DNA of 64,000 bases from Bradyrhizobium sp. JYMT SZCCT0180 (GTDB lineage: Bacteria; Pseudomonadota; Alphaproteobacteria; Rhizobiales; Xanthobacteraceae). Shown here piece after piece: positions 18,441 through 27,502 of this stretch. A program made the translations under genes and the position numbers. Numbering within the stretch: the stretch's first letter is position 1; the number at the start of each line of letters is the position of its first letter. The stretch covers positions 248,001-312,000 of the forward strand of contig NZ_JAFCLZ010000007.1 in NCBI RefSeq assembly GCF_018130165.1. Direction: 5' to 3'. Under the pieces are notes generated by a model. That model ran no database searches. It saw only the letters and a list, made by a program, of their open reading frames with translations, and was not told the origin of the DNA.

Positions 18441-19829
18441 TCAGCTCGCCTTCCTGATCTTGAAGCTGGCGAGGTAATCCTCGGGCTTAGCCGGATCGAA
18501 GGTCTTGCCCATCACCGAAAAACTCTTGGTGGTGGTGGTCGGCGGCGTCAGCCCCGCCTCTTTCATCAGCCTTGCGGCGTCGGTGGCGAGATAGACCTGC
18601 GCGGCGATGCCGGCATAGTCGACGTCGCCCTTGAGCTGCCCCCAACGCTTCATCTGCGTCATGATCCAGATCGCAAAGGACTGCCACGGGAACGGATCGA
18701 AATCGACACGGTTCGGCTGCTTGACGACATTGCCGAGGCCATCAGCAAACGTGCCGGTGAGAATCTGCTCCAGCACGATCTGCGGCTGGTTCAAATAATT
18801 CGCGGGTGCGATGGCCTCCGCGATCTGCTTGCGGTTCTCGGCCTTGTGCGCAAACGCGGTGGCCTCGATGATCGATTTGAGCAGCGCGCTATAGGTGTTC
18901 GGCATCGAGGTGATGAATTCCTTCGATGCGGCAAAGGCGCAGCAGGGATGCCCCTCCCAGATATCCTTGGTCAGGATGTGGATGAAGCCGACGCCGTCAT
19001 AGACCGCGCGCTGGTTCATCGGATCGGGGCCGAGGAAGCCGTCGATATTGTCGGCGCGCAGGTTGGCGACCATTTCCGGCGGCGGCACGGCGCGGATCTG
19101 CACGTCGGCATCCGGGTCGATGCCGTGCTCGGCGAGATAATAGCGCAGCAGGTAATTGTGCATGGAGTAGTCGAACGGGACGGCGAACTTAAAGCCCTTC
19201 CAGGTCTTCGGATCGCGCTTGTCCTTGTGTTTGACCGCGAGCGTGATCGCCTGGCCGTTGATGTTCTCGACCGCCGGCATGGTGTAGGGCAGCGGGTTGG
19301 AGCCGACGCCCATGGTGATCGCGAGCGGCATCGGCGACAGCATGTGGGCTGCGTCATATTCCTTGTTGATGGTCTTGTCGCGGATGACGGCCCAGCCGGC
19401 GGTCTTGATGACTTCGACGTTGAGGCCGTTCTTGGAATAAAACCCCATCGGCGCTGCCATGATGATCGGCGTCGCGCAGGTGATCGGAATGAAGCCGACC
19501 TTGAGGTCCTTCTTTTCCAGCGGCCCGCCCTGGGCGAAAGCCTCGGTCGCGGTCTTCAGCGGGAAGAATTGCGACAGCGCGGCAGCGGCGGTCGCCGCAC
19601 CCACCGACTTCAGGAAGGCGCGGCGCGCCACATCCTGCGGAAACATCGCGCGCATCACGGCGGATGCGACCACGTTCTCAAACCGCGCCTCGTCGGAAGC
19701 CGCCACCGTCGGCTGCAGCGCAGACTGGGGGTCGGCGTCATGTTCGGCATCGCTAACGTGCCTGCCGCAGCTGCAACCCTGGGCATGGAGTCGGCGGGCG
19801 GGATCGAACGGATTGTCGAACGTGGACAT
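18441..19829 (-). CDS. Cyanate/nitrate-type ABC substrate-binding protein (CmpA/NrtA family), Tat signal
   Basis: A 462-residue periplasmic binding protein of the NrtA/CmpA family. It has an unusual 65-residue leader with a CSCG motif (residues 19-22), then a twin-arginine signal (ARRAFLKSVG, arginines 69-70) and a hydrophobic stretch. The mature part has KVGFIPITCATPIIMAAPMGFY, the NrtA-like start, and HPCCAFAASKEFI. It is the first gene of the ABC-cynS operon. The sigma-54 promoter lies 33-47 bp before its start. The N-terminal extension ahead of the Tat motif could be an alternative start or a metal-binding leader. Confidence 0.9.
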   Translation of the reverse strand: MSTFDNPFDPARRLHAQGCSCGRHVSDAEHDADPQSALQPTVAASDEARFENVVASAVMRAMFPQDVARRAFLKSVGAATAAAALSQFFPLKTATEAFAQGGPLEKKDLKVGFIPITCATPIIMAAPMGFYSKNGLNVEVIKTAGWAVIRDKTINKEYDAAHMLSPMPLAITMGVGSNPLPYTMPAVENINGQAITLAVKHKDKRDPKTWKGFKFAVPFDYSMHNYLLRYYLAEHGIDPDADVQIRAVPPPEMVANLRADNIDGFLGPDPMNQRAVYDGVGFIHILTKDIWEGHPCCAFAASKEFITSMPNTYSALLKSIIEATAFAHKAENRKQIAEAIAPANYLNQPQIVLEQILTGTFADGLGNVVKQPNRVDFDPFPWQSFAIWIMTQMKRWGQLKGDVDYAGIAAQVYLATDAARLMKEAGLTPPTTTTKSFSVMGKTFDPAKPEDYLASFKIRKAS

Positions 19830-19861
19830 GAAACCTCCTGCGTGACGCTGAGGTCATTTAC

Positions 19862-19876
19862 GCAAGGAGTGTGCCA
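19862..19876 (-). promoter_or_regulatory. Sigma-54 promoter of the cyanate uptake/cynS operon
   Basis: On the minus strand TGGCACACTCCTTGC fits the sigma-54 (-24/-12) consensus TGGCAC-N5-TTGC exactly. It lies 33 bp upstream of the binding-protein start, pointing into the operon. The divergent neighbour encodes a sigma-54 activator. Confidence 0.85.
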
Positions 19877-19935
19877 GCCCTATCCGGTCGCGTTTGCCGA
19901 ATTAATGCAGCTATTTAGCTGGATTGTTGATGGTT

Positions 19936-19985
19936 ACGAGAATTCGTGATACACGAAAATTCGTAGTCAAATTACGAATTTTCGG
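19936..19985. promoter_or_regulatory. Three tandem palindromic activator sites (ACGAA-N2-TTCGT)
   Basis: ACGAGAATTCGT (19936-19947), ACGAAAATTCGT (19953-19964) and ACGAATTTTCGG (19974-19985) are three copies of one inverted repeat, ACGAA-N2-TTCGT. They lie 60-125 bp upstream of the sigma-54 promoter, the usual place for enhancer-binding protein sites, and right before the activator's own start at 19997. Autorepression is therefore also possible. Confidence 0.75.
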
Positions 19986-19996
19986 AGTTTGTAAGC

Positions 19997-21940
19997 ATGG
20001 AAACGACGCCGCATTTGCATGCCGCGACGCCGCGCGATTCTGATCTGCGTACCCTCACCTTCGACTATCTGGTCGAGCCGACACTGCTGCTCGACCCCGA
20101 CAGCGACGAGATCATCGATGCCAATCCCGCCGCCTGCACCCTGCTCGGCTACGACCGCACGCTGCTGCGGGAAACCAAATTCAGCGCGCTGCATGCCGGA
20201 CAAGTGCCTGCGCTGATCGTGTTCAGCCAGGCCGTGCTCGACAAGGGCGCCTACTGGACCAACGCGCTGACGCCGCGCCACGCCACCAGCCAGAAGCTGC
20301 GGCTGGAATATACGGGATCGATGGTGCCGCATGATGGACGCGCGCTGATCCTGCTCACGATGAGCGACCTCGAACAGCGCCGCCGCCGCTATGTCGACGC
20401 CACCGCCGAGGACCACATGCGCGGCGGGCTCGCCGCCTGGCAGCGCGTCGAACGCGTGTTCCAGGACATCGAGCGCGAGAACCAGTTGATCCTGCGCGCC
20501 GCCGGCGAAGGCATCTACGGCGTCAATGCCGAGGGCAAGACCACCTTCGTCAATCCGGCCGCAGAAAGGATGCTGGGGTGGAGCGCCGAGGAACTGGTCG
20601 GCAAGGCCATTCATCCGATCGTCCACCACAGCCATCACGACGGCAGTCATTACCCCGATGAGGATTGTCCGATCTATGCGGCGTTCCGCGACGGCGCGAT
20701 CCACAACGTCGATGGTGAGGTGTTCTGGCGCAAGAACGGCTCGCCTGTCTGGGTCGAGTACACATCGACGCCGATCCGCGACCGCGGCACGGTGGTGGGC
20801 GCCGTGATCGTGTTTCGCGACGTCAGCCACCGCCGCGAGGCGGACGAAAAACTGCACGCCGCGCTTGCCGAAGTCGACCGGCTGCGCGAGCGGCTGGAGC
20901 TGGAAAACGCCTATCTGCAAGAAGAAATCCGGATCGAGACCAACCCGCGCGGCATCATCGGCCAGAGCGAAGCGATCCAGAAGACGCTGCGCCAGGTCAA
21001 ACTGGTCGCACCGACCACCGCCGCCGTCATGATCACCGGCGAGTCCGGCACCGGCAAGGAACTGATCGCGCGCGCCATTCATGAGGCGAGCACCCGCCGC
21101 GACCGGCCGCTGATCCGCGTCAATTGCGCGGCGATCCCGCGCGAATTGTTCGAGAGCGAATTCTTCGGGCACGTCAAAGGCGCCTTCACCGGCGCGGTGC
21201 GCGACCGCATTGGCCGGTTCGAGCTCGCCGATGGCGGCACGCTGTTTCTCGACGAGGTCGGCGAAATCCCGCTGGAGCTGCAAGGCAAGCTGCTGCGCGT
21301 GCTGCAGGAGGGTAATTTCGAGCGCGTCGGCGAGGAGCGCACCCGCACCGTCGATGTGCGCGTGATCGCCGCCACCAACCGGAACCTGAAGCAGGAAGTG
21401 CAGCGCGGCCGGTTTCGCGAGGATCTGTATTTCCGGCTCAACGTGTTTCCGGTGGAATCGGTGCCGCTGCGCGACCGCCGCGAAGACATTCCGCTGCTGG
21501 CCCAGCATTTTCTGATGAGCGAGAGCAACGAGCTGAAGTCCGATCTGCGGCTGTCGGAAGGCGACGCGCGGCGGCTGCAGCGTTACGACTGGCCCGGCAA
21601 TGTCCGCGAACTGCAGAACGTGATCGAGCGCGCGGCGATCCTTTCGCAGAACGGACGGTTGCGGATCGATCTGCCGGATAATGTCGGCGCGCATTCACCG
21701 GCCAGCGCCAGCCGCCAGAAGAGCGACGTGCGGCCGGCCGTCATGACGTCAGCCGAAATGCGCGATCACGAGCGCGCCAACATTCTCGCCGCCCTTGCCG
21801 CCAGCAACGGCAAGGTGTTCGGCGCAGGCGGCGCCGCCGCGATGCTGGACCTCAAGCCGACCACGCTGGCCTCGCGCATGAAGGCGCTCGGGATTTCGGC
21901 TCCGCGGGCAAGGCCCGCGGCGTTTACGATGACTTCCTGA
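19997..21940 (+). CDS. PAS-domain sigma-54-dependent transcriptional activator
   Basis: A 647-residue enhancer-binding protein. Two PAS-like domains (about residues 20-130 and 160-280) are followed by a short coiled coil (280-310), then an AAA+ domain with Walker A GESGTGKE (348-355), the sigma-54 contact loop GAFTGA (395-400), and Walker B LFLDEVGE (416-423). A Fis-type helix-turn-helix (about 605-640) ends the protein. There is no receiver domain, so the PAS domains are the likely sensors. It is divergent from the cyanate ABC-cynS operon, and its likely binding sites lie between them. Its last codons overlap a relic of an NrtA-type gene (21924-21985). Confidence 0.93.
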   Translation: METTPHLHAATPRDSDLRTLTFDYLVEPTLLLDPDSDEIIDANPAACTLLGYDRTLLRETKFSALHAGQVPALIVFSQAVLDKGAYWTNALTPRHATSQKLRLEYTGSMVPHDGRALILLTMSDLEQRRRRYVDATAEDHMRGGLAAWQRVERVFQDIERENQLILRAAGEGIYGVNAEGKTTFVNPAAERMLGWSAEELVGKAIHPIVHHSHHDGSHYPDEDCPIYAAFRDGAIHNVDGEVFWRKNGSPVWVEYTSTPIRDRGTVVGAVIVFRDVSHRREADEKLHAALAEVDRLRERLELENAYLQEEIRIETNPRGIIGQSEAIQKTLRQVKLVAPTTAAVMITGESGTGKELIARAIHEASTRRDRPLIRVNCAAIPRELFESEFFGHVKGAFTGAVRDRIGRFELADGGTLFLDEVGEIPLELQGKLLRVLQEGNFERVGEERTRTVDVRVIAATNRNLKQEVQRGRFREDLYFRLNVFPVESVPLRDRREDIPLLAQHFLMSESNELKSDLRLSEGDARRLQRYDWPGNVRELQNVIERAAILSQNGRLRIDLPDNVGAHSPASASRQKSDVRPAVMTSAEMRDHERANILAALAASNGKVFGAGGAAAMLDLKPTTLASRMKALGISAPRARPAAFTMTS

Positions 21941-21985
21941 TCTTGAAGCTCGCGAGATAATCCTCCGGCCTGGCGGCACCAGCTA
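21924..21985 (-). pseudogene. Remnant of the 3' end of an NrtA/CmpA-type gene
   Basis: The minus strand encodes [15 protein letters not shown] and a stop, almost identical to the C-terminus of the 18441 binding protein ([15 protein letters not shown]). DNA identity runs through CTTCCTGATCTTGAAGCT. No upstream coding part remains. It overlaps the last codons of the sigma-54 activator gene, so a second binding-protein gene once converged on it and was lost. Confidence 0.75.
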
Positions 21986-22020
21986 GTGGCGGTCTAGATT
22001 GCGGGTAAGTTGAGCACCAG

Positions 22021-23286
22021 TCACGGGGCCGTCCCGATTGCTTTGAGCTCGGCGTGGGCGGCTTGCCACTCAATGAAGTCCTTAGGGCATTCAGCGGCGG
22101 CGAACTGGAAAAGCCGCTTGGCCTCTTCTCTCGCCCCTCGCAGCAGTGCCAATTCGCCCGAATAGAAGTTTGCTTCGCAGACCTGTTCTCTTTTTTTCCG
22201 AGCCTTGGCGTCGTCCGCGGCTGCAAGTACAGCCTCCGGCTCCATCTCGCCCAGAAACAGACGGACGATCGGAGCCGGCCATCGCGACATGTCTAGGTGC
22301 CTGACGGTCTCATCAAGCTGGCTCGGTTGGCCGCTCTTCTGTCGCACGAGATCAAGCCACAGCTGCGTATAGGGATCCTTCTGATTGAGCTGGTACGCTC
22401 GGCCGAGATCATCGAAGGCTTCCGACAACATCCCGGCCTGAAAGTGGATGACCCCTCTCCAGCGATGGGGATGGAAATCGTTCGGGGCAAGTTCGATTGC
22501 CTGCTTGATACTGGACAGCGCTTGTTCGAGGTCGCCTCGGGCGCCAAGGACGTTGGCACGGAAAGCATAGGACCGGGCATCCCTTGGATTGAGCTGGATG
22601 GCCTGATTGAAATCGGCCAATGCAAGGTCAACGTTGCCGTTGGTCATGTAAGCTTGGCCGCGGCAATATCGTCCGATGTGGTGTTCCGGGCTGATCGCAA
22701 TCGCACGATTGCAGTCGGCCGTGGCGCGGTCCGGCTCGTCCTTGAGAGTGTAGGCGTAGGCACGGTTGACAAATGCGGTGAAATTTTCGGGATGAAGCTG
22801 AAGGACGCGGCCATAGTCGGCGATCGCGCCGTCAATGTCTCCCTTGGCCAGGTAGGCGCCAGCCCGTCCCAGATATCCGTAAACCTCTTTTGGATTAAGT
22901 TCGACGGCCTTCGTGTAATCGGCGAACGCTGCGTCCAGGTCGCGCTTCTGGCTGTATACAGATGCTCTGGCAAGACGGGCATTCAGATTATTCGGATCGC
23001 GTTCGATGATCTGATCGTAGTCAGCGATCGCCCGGTCCACCTCACCCTTCTGCAGATAAAACCCGGCGCGTCGAAGGCGCGCCATCGCACTTTGCACCGC
23101 AGCCGTTGCCATTTCTATCACGGCCGTGCAACCCGCGATCCGATCGTCCAGGCTGATGTTTCCAGTGGCGTGGCACTTCGTCGCCAGTTGGGATTGTGCC
23201 AGCGCAGTCGAAATCGACGCAGGCGACGCACCCATCAACATCATCAACGTCGCAGCAGCGAACGCGCCCCAACCTTGTTTCGTCAC
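22021..23286 (-). CDS. Exported tetratricopeptide-repeat protein
   Basis: About 421 residues from a GTG at 23286 with GGGGGA upstream; an ATG at 23313 is an alternative. The N-terminus looks like a signal peptide (FAAATLMMLMGASPASISTALAQ region). Eight or more TPR units follow, with repeats such as AIADYDQIIERDPNNLNARLARA, AFADYTKAVELNPKEVYGYLGRA and ALADFNQAIQLNPRDARSYAFRA (about residues 65-270). The rest is a helical tail. It is probably a periplasmic scaffold; the partner is unknown. Confidence 0.82.
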   Translation of the reverse strand: MTKQGWGAFAAATLMMLMGASPASISTALAQSQLATKCHATGNISLDDRIAGCTAVIEMATAAVQSAMARLRRAGFYLQKGEVDRAIADYDQIIERDPNNLNARLARASVYSQKRDLDAAFADYTKAVELNPKEVYGYLGRAGAYLAKGDIDGAIADYGRVLQLHPENFTAFVNRAYAYTLKDEPDRATADCNRAIAISPEHHIGRYCRGQAYMTNGNVDLALADFNQAIQLNPRDARSYAFRANVLGARGDLEQALSSIKQAIELAPNDFHPHRWRGVIHFQAGMLSEAFDDLGRAYQLNQKDPYTQLWLDLVRQKSGQPSQLDETVRHLDMSRWPAPIVRLFLGEMEPEAVLAAADDAKARKKREQVCEANFYSGELALLRGAREEAKRLFQFAAAECPKDFIEWQAAHAELKAIGTAP

Positions 23287-23452
23287 GTCATCCCCCAACA
23301 CTCCCCTGAACATATTACTTGGGCTCACGCCCGCGCCACAACTCGTCGTTGCATGGCAGGTGTCGCGGGGGTGCCGCTTCCGCTCCACCCGTCCTATCTT
23401 TGCATGGGGTTGTTTTCGCGATTTTTGTTGCTGGACCCCCGGTCCGGGATCA

Positions 23453-24664
23453 TTAGCCCGCCTGCCGAAGGCTCGCCTCCAGCCGCCCGAGTTCGGCCTC
23501 CAGGTCCCGCTCCACATCCGCCACCCGCATCTCGACCACCCGGTAGTCGCGCGCCTCGAGCCAGCTCCGCCGAGCGGCGCGGTCGGCGACGATCGACTCA
23601 GACTCTGACGGGTTGACCAGCTCGATCGCGATCCGGTGCACGAAGGAGACGAAGTCCGGGATGTGGCGGCCGATCGGGGTCTGGCGTTTGAACTGGCCGG
23701 CGAAGCGGCGGTCGCGGGTCAGCGCCTGCCACAGCATCCGCTCGGCGTCGGTCGGGTTGCGGCGCAGCAACCGGGCCAGCCCGCGGACGGTTCCGCCGCT
23801 GTCCGACGGCGAAGCGGCCTGGCCATGCTCAGCCAGCAGGGCGCGCAACCGGGTCGCCTGTTCGCCGTCGAGCACGCCGCCCTTGGCCGGACCCTTGCGC
23901 CCCTCGGCGATCGCCATGACAACCCCGTGGAGGGTGTGCATGTCCTGCTTGGTCGGGTCCATCCGGGTGAAGATGTTGCGCATGTTGACCAGCATGGTCT
24001 CGCGCTTCTCGGGCGGGCGCAGGAACTCGACCCGGTCGAGCTCCCGGACGAGGTTGTCGAAGAAGGCCTGCATCTGGTGCTGGGACGCCGGCTCGGACCG
24101 TTCGGGCATCGCGAAAGGCAGCGCCCCGCCGGTCGACAGCTTGAACCACTCGTAGCCGATCAAGAGCACCGCCTGCGCCAGATTGAGGGAGGCGAAACCG
24201 GGGTTGACCGGGAAGGTGATGATCCGGTTGGCGAGTGCCACCTCCTCGTTCTGGAGTCCGTAGCGCTCGCGGCCGAACATGATGCCGACTCCGCCAGCGA
24301 CCCCGTTGGCAACATGAGCGACAATCTCGGCCGCGGCATCTGATGGTGCGACCACCGGCTTGGCCTGGTCGTGAGCGCGGGCGGTGGTCGCAAACAACAG
24401 CGTCAGATCCGCGACCGCCTGCTCGACGGTCTCGAACAATTCGGCGCGTTCCAGAATCTGGTCGGCACCCGCCGCAGCGCGTTGCGCCGCGATGTTCGGC
24501 CAGCCGTCGCGCGGATTCACGATTCTTAAACGGGAAAGAGCGAAGTTGCCCATCGCTCGCGCGGCCATGCCGATATTCTCGCCGAGCTGTGGCTCGACAA
24601 GGATCACAACAGGTCCAGCTAAGTCCAAACCAGACTTGGTTTTATCGGTCCCAGACCCGGACAT
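23453..24664 (-). CDS. trmJ: TrmJ-type tRNA/rRNA methyltransferase fused to a DUF559 nuclease-like domain
   Basis: About 403 residues from the ATG at 24664. Residues 15-250 are a SPOUT methyltransferase of the TrmJ/TrmH group-1 type (2'-O-methylation at tRNA position 32 in the family): VILVEPQLGENIGMAARAMGN, RIVNPRDGWP, GIMFGRERYGLQNEE, and the knot motif NPGFASLNLAQAVLL. From about residue 285, GLARLLRRNPTDAERMLWQAL and GRHIPDFVSF are typical of DUF559 (Vsr/endonuclease-like fold). The usual E-L-D-G-x-x-H is replaced by IELVNPSES, so catalysis is doubtful. The frame is open upstream to 24781. Confidence 0.85.
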   Translation of the reverse strand: MSGSGTDKTKSGLDLAGPVVILVEPQLGENIGMAARAMGNFALSRLRIVNPRDGWPNIAAQRAAAGADQILERAELFETVEQAVADLTLLFATTARAHDQAKPVVAPSDAAAEIVAHVANGVAGGVGIMFGRERYGLQNEEVALANRIITFPVNPGFASLNLAQAVLLIGYEWFKLSTGGALPFAMPERSEPASQHQMQAFFDNLVRELDRVEFLRPPEKRETMLVNMRNIFTRMDPTKQDMHTLHGVVMAIAEGRKGPAKGGVLDGEQATRLRALLAEHGQAASPSDSGGTVRGLARLLRRNPTDAERMLWQALTRDRRFAGQFKRQTPIGRHIPDFVSFVHRIAIELVNPSESESIVADRAARRSWLEARDYRVVEMRVADVERDLEAELGRLEASLRQAG

Positions 24665-24713
24665 TTCTCGCGTCGCTTTCTGATTCGAGTTCGGAAGCTG
24701 ATTCAACTTCTGA

Positions 24714-24753
24714 AGGTTTTGAATCAGGATGCGAAGCTCCTGATTCAAAACCT
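24714..24753. repeat. Strong 16-bp hairpin in the leader of trmJ
   Basis: AGGTTTTGAATCAGGA (24714-24729) and its exact complement TCCTGATTCAAAACCT (24738-24753) enclose an 8-nt loop. Nearby single copies of CTGATTC occur at about 24680 and 24699. There is no T-tract on either side, so it is not a plain terminator. Confidence 0.6.
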
Positions 24754-24974
24754 CATTCCATGTTTCGATGGTCGGCCCCAACAGCGGCCGGAATTCTCAA
24801 GCCGGACAACGGGCTTAGTAGCGTTTCCGAAAGTTCAGTCAAAGCCTCAATTGGGCAGAATCGCACTAGCTTGTAAGCGCACGGCTTTCGGATAGGCTAA
24901 CAATCACACTCAAAGCGAAGCTGCAAACAAACAGGCGGCCGGTTCAACGGCTGAGGCCTCAAGAGGAGACGTCC

Positions 24975-26702
24975 ATGCGCGGCAGATGGTCGTTGGCGAT
25001 TGTCGGTATCCTCCTCATTTTGGCCGGTGGACTGCTGGCCCATTTCACCCAGACCTCGGGTGGCATCCGTATCCAGGACGTCAGGTTCAAGGGCGCCAAG
25101 GGCAACACCATGAGTGCCCTGCTCTACATTCCCGCGAATGCCACGCCGCAGATTCCGGCGCCGGGGATTCTCGCGGTCCATGGCTACATCAATTCGCGCG
25201 AGACCCAGGACGGCTTTGCGATCGAGTTCGCCCGCCGCGGCTATGTCGTCCTCGCCCTCGACCAGACCGGTCACGGCTATAGCGACCCGCCCGCCTTCGC
25301 CAACGGTTTTGGCGGTCCGGACGGGCTGGCTTACCTGCGCAGCCTCGACTTCGTCGACAAGACCAATATCGGCCTCGAGGGTCATTCGATGGGTGGCTGG
25401 ACGGTGCTGGCGGCGGCAACCGCCATGCCCAACGACTATCAGTCCATGGTGCTGGAGGGGTCGTCGACCGGCAAGCCGTTCGCCGCCGACGGCACCCCGA
25501 CCTGGCCGCGCAACACCGCTCTGGTGTTCGCCCAGTACGAGGAATTTTCGACCCTGATGTGGGGCGTCGATCGGGCCCGCGACGTTACCCAGAGTCCAAA
25601 GCTGTGGGCGATGTTCGGCACCCAGGGGCCGGTCGAACCCGGCAAGGTCCATGGCGACATCGCCCAGGGAACCGCGCGGGTGCTCTACACCCCCGCCATC
25701 ACCCACCCGGCCGAGCACATCTCCCATGAAGCCATCGGCTACAGCCTCGACTGGTTCGCCAAGACGTTGAAGGGCGGCACGCCGCTGCCGGCCAACGATC
25801 AGATCTGGTTCCGCAAGGAGCTTGGCACGCTGATCGCTCTGCTCGGCTTTGTCGCCCTCCTGATCGGGGCCTTTGATGCCCTGCTGGAAGCCAAAATGTA
25901 TTCCCGCCTGCGGCTGCCCGAAATCGCCGATGGCACCATGCCGGCCCATTCGGCGGCGAGCGGCCGGCGCTGGACCGCGGCCTTCATCCTGTCGGCGTTC
26001 ATCCCGGCGCTGACCTACTATCCGGCCTTTGCGTTGGCCGGCACTTTTGTAAAACCGTCGGCCTGGCTGCCGCAGGGGATCACCAACCAGATCATGGTCT
26101 GGGCCATCCTCAACGCCCTGATCACGCTGGCCCTGATGCCGTTCGCGCCCAAGCGGGCCAGCCGGGCTGGGATTATCGGGCAGTCGGTCGTGATCGCGGT
26201 CGCCACCGTTGCGATCGGCTATGCGGCGCTGTGGCTGGCCGACCTCGCCTTCAGGATCGACTTCCGGTTCTGGATCGTGGCGTTGAAGTTGATGAGCGCC
26301 AGGCAGGCGCTGATTTTCCTGATCTATCTGGTGCCGTTCACGGCGTTCTTCGTGGTGGCGCTGCACGTGCTGCACCGGAATTTCTCGACCATGGCCGCCG
26401 GCCGCGCCTGGCTCTATCTCACCAACATCCTGGCGCTGACGCTGGGCTTCATCGTGCTGCTGGTGCTGCAATACGGCACGCTGTGGCTAACCGGAAAGCT
26501 GTTCAACCCGCTGCCCGATCCCGGCTTCGTGCCGCTTTCGACCATCGTCGCCATCCAGTTCGTGCCGCTACTCGCGATCTGCGCGGTGGTCGCGACCTTC
26601 ACCTGGCGGCGCACCGGCTCGAGCCTGCCGGGCGCCCTGATCTGCGGCCTGTTCGTGACCTGGTACGTGGTGGCGGGAACGGCAACCCAGGCGGCGTTCT
26701 GA
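24975..26702 (+). CDS. Membrane-embedded alpha/beta hydrolase
   Basis: A 575-residue protein. It has an N-terminal membrane anchor (residues 6-23), then an alpha/beta hydrolase domain to about residue 270 with GILAVHGY, the nucleophile elbow GHSMGG (Ser about residue 139) and HPAEHISHE holding the likely catalytic His. About eight hydrophobic spans follow, up to the C-terminus. This arrangement puts the hydrolase domain probably outside the cytoplasm, tethered to a polytopic membrane domain. The substrate is unknown; a lipid or ester is reasonable. The ATG follows AAGAGGAGACG. Confidence 0.82.
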   Translation: MRGRWSLAIVGILLILAGGLLAHFTQTSGGIRIQDVRFKGAKGNTMSALLYIPANATPQIPAPGILAVHGYINSRETQDGFAIEFARRGYVVLALDQTGHGYSDPPAFANGFGGPDGLAYLRSLDFVDKTNIGLEGHSMGGWTVLAAATAMPNDYQSMVLEGSSTGKPFAADGTPTWPRNTALVFAQYEEFSTLMWGVDRARDVTQSPKLWAMFGTQGPVEPGKVHGDIAQGTARVLYTPAITHPAEHISHEAIGYSLDWFAKTLKGGTPLPANDQIWFRKELGTLIALLGFVALLIGAFDALLEAKMYSRLRLPEIADGTMPAHSAASGRRWTAAFILSAFIPALTYYPAFALAGTFVKPSAWLPQGITNQIMVWAILNALITLALMPFAPKRASRAGIIGQSVVIAVATVAIGYAALWLADLAFRIDFRFWIVALKLMSARQALIFLIYLVPFTAFFVVALHVLHRNFSTMAAGRAWLYLTNILALTLGFIVLLVLQYGTLWLTGKLFNPLPDPGFVPLSTIVAIQFVPLLAICAVVATFTWRRTGSSLPGALICGLFVTWYVVAGTATQAAF

Positions 26703-26766
26703 CCCTGATCGAGCCTGAGGCAGGCCTCGGAGCGAACCGCGCCGGCTCGCGCCGCGACCAAGCCTC

Positions 26767-27381
26767 ATGTCTTCCCAGCAACAGCCCTTTCCACATACCC
26801 CCAGGCCCTCGCATGCGTCCCTGATCGGCCGGCAGCGGGCGGGACAGCTGGCGCCGACCGACACCGCCAAGGCGCTGCAGGCGGCGCGCGGCTGCCCCGA
26901 TGCGTGGTATCGCGTCCAGGCACTGACCTCGGTCGCGGAATACGCGGACCCGGCCGCGGCCTTGTCGATCCTGGAAGAAGCGGTGCGCGAAGCGCAGTCA
27001 TGCCATGACGCCTATGGCACGGTGGCCGTGATGGCATGGCCGATCCGCGTGGCACTCAAGCAAGGGCGGCTCGTCTTCGCCGAGCGCGAGCTCAAAAAGT
27101 GCCTTGATCTGGCCCCTCGAATTGAGCCCCACGCATCGCAGGCCTATGCGCTCGAGATTCTCTGGCGCGCCTGCTTCGCGGAGCATCCCAGCCATGCCAA
27201 TGCGGTGTGGCGCAGAATTCTGGAGCTGTGCCATCCGGACCGCAGCTGGCGTGCCGCCCGGCTCTATCTGCACATCGCCGAGATCCAGCACCGGCAGAAC
27301 CGCAACGCCGCCGCGGTGATCCGCGCCATGCCACCCGGCAAGGCGCGAAGCTGGCTGGAACGGCGTTTCGGGCTCGCCTGA
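26767..27381 (+). CDS. Helical repeat (TPR-like) hypothetical protein
   Basis: A 204-residue protein of alpha-helical pairs, for example ALSILEEAVREAQSCHDAYGTV and FAERELKKCLDLAPRIEPHASQAYALEIL, resembling degenerate TPR repeats. No signal peptide is seen. It lies 64 bp downstream of the hydrolase gene and 121 bp before icd. Conserved look, function unknown. Confidence 0.7.
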   Translation: MSSQQQPFPHTPRPSHASLIGRQRAGQLAPTDTAKALQAARGCPDAWYRVQALTSVAEYADPAAALSILEEAVREAQSCHDAYGTVAVMAWPIRVALKQGRLVFAERELKKCLDLAPRIEPHASQAYALEILWRACFAEHPSHANAVWRRILELCHPDRSWRAARLYLHIAEIQHRQNRNAAAVIRAMPPGKARSWLERRFGLA

Positions 27382-27502
27382 AAACCAGCCACATCTGCCC
27401 CGCCAATCGCCTTCCAGCCCGCGTTTTCGGGTGCTATAGCGACGGCACCACCATCCCATCCGCCGCTAAACGCGCGGTTTTCCAAAAAAGGCCCCCTCCG
27501 TC

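Noticed and set aside
19967..21694. Long open frame antisense to the sigma-54 activator gene
   Set aside because: Low-complexity His/Arg/Asp-rich translation typical of the opposite strand of a GC-rich gene.
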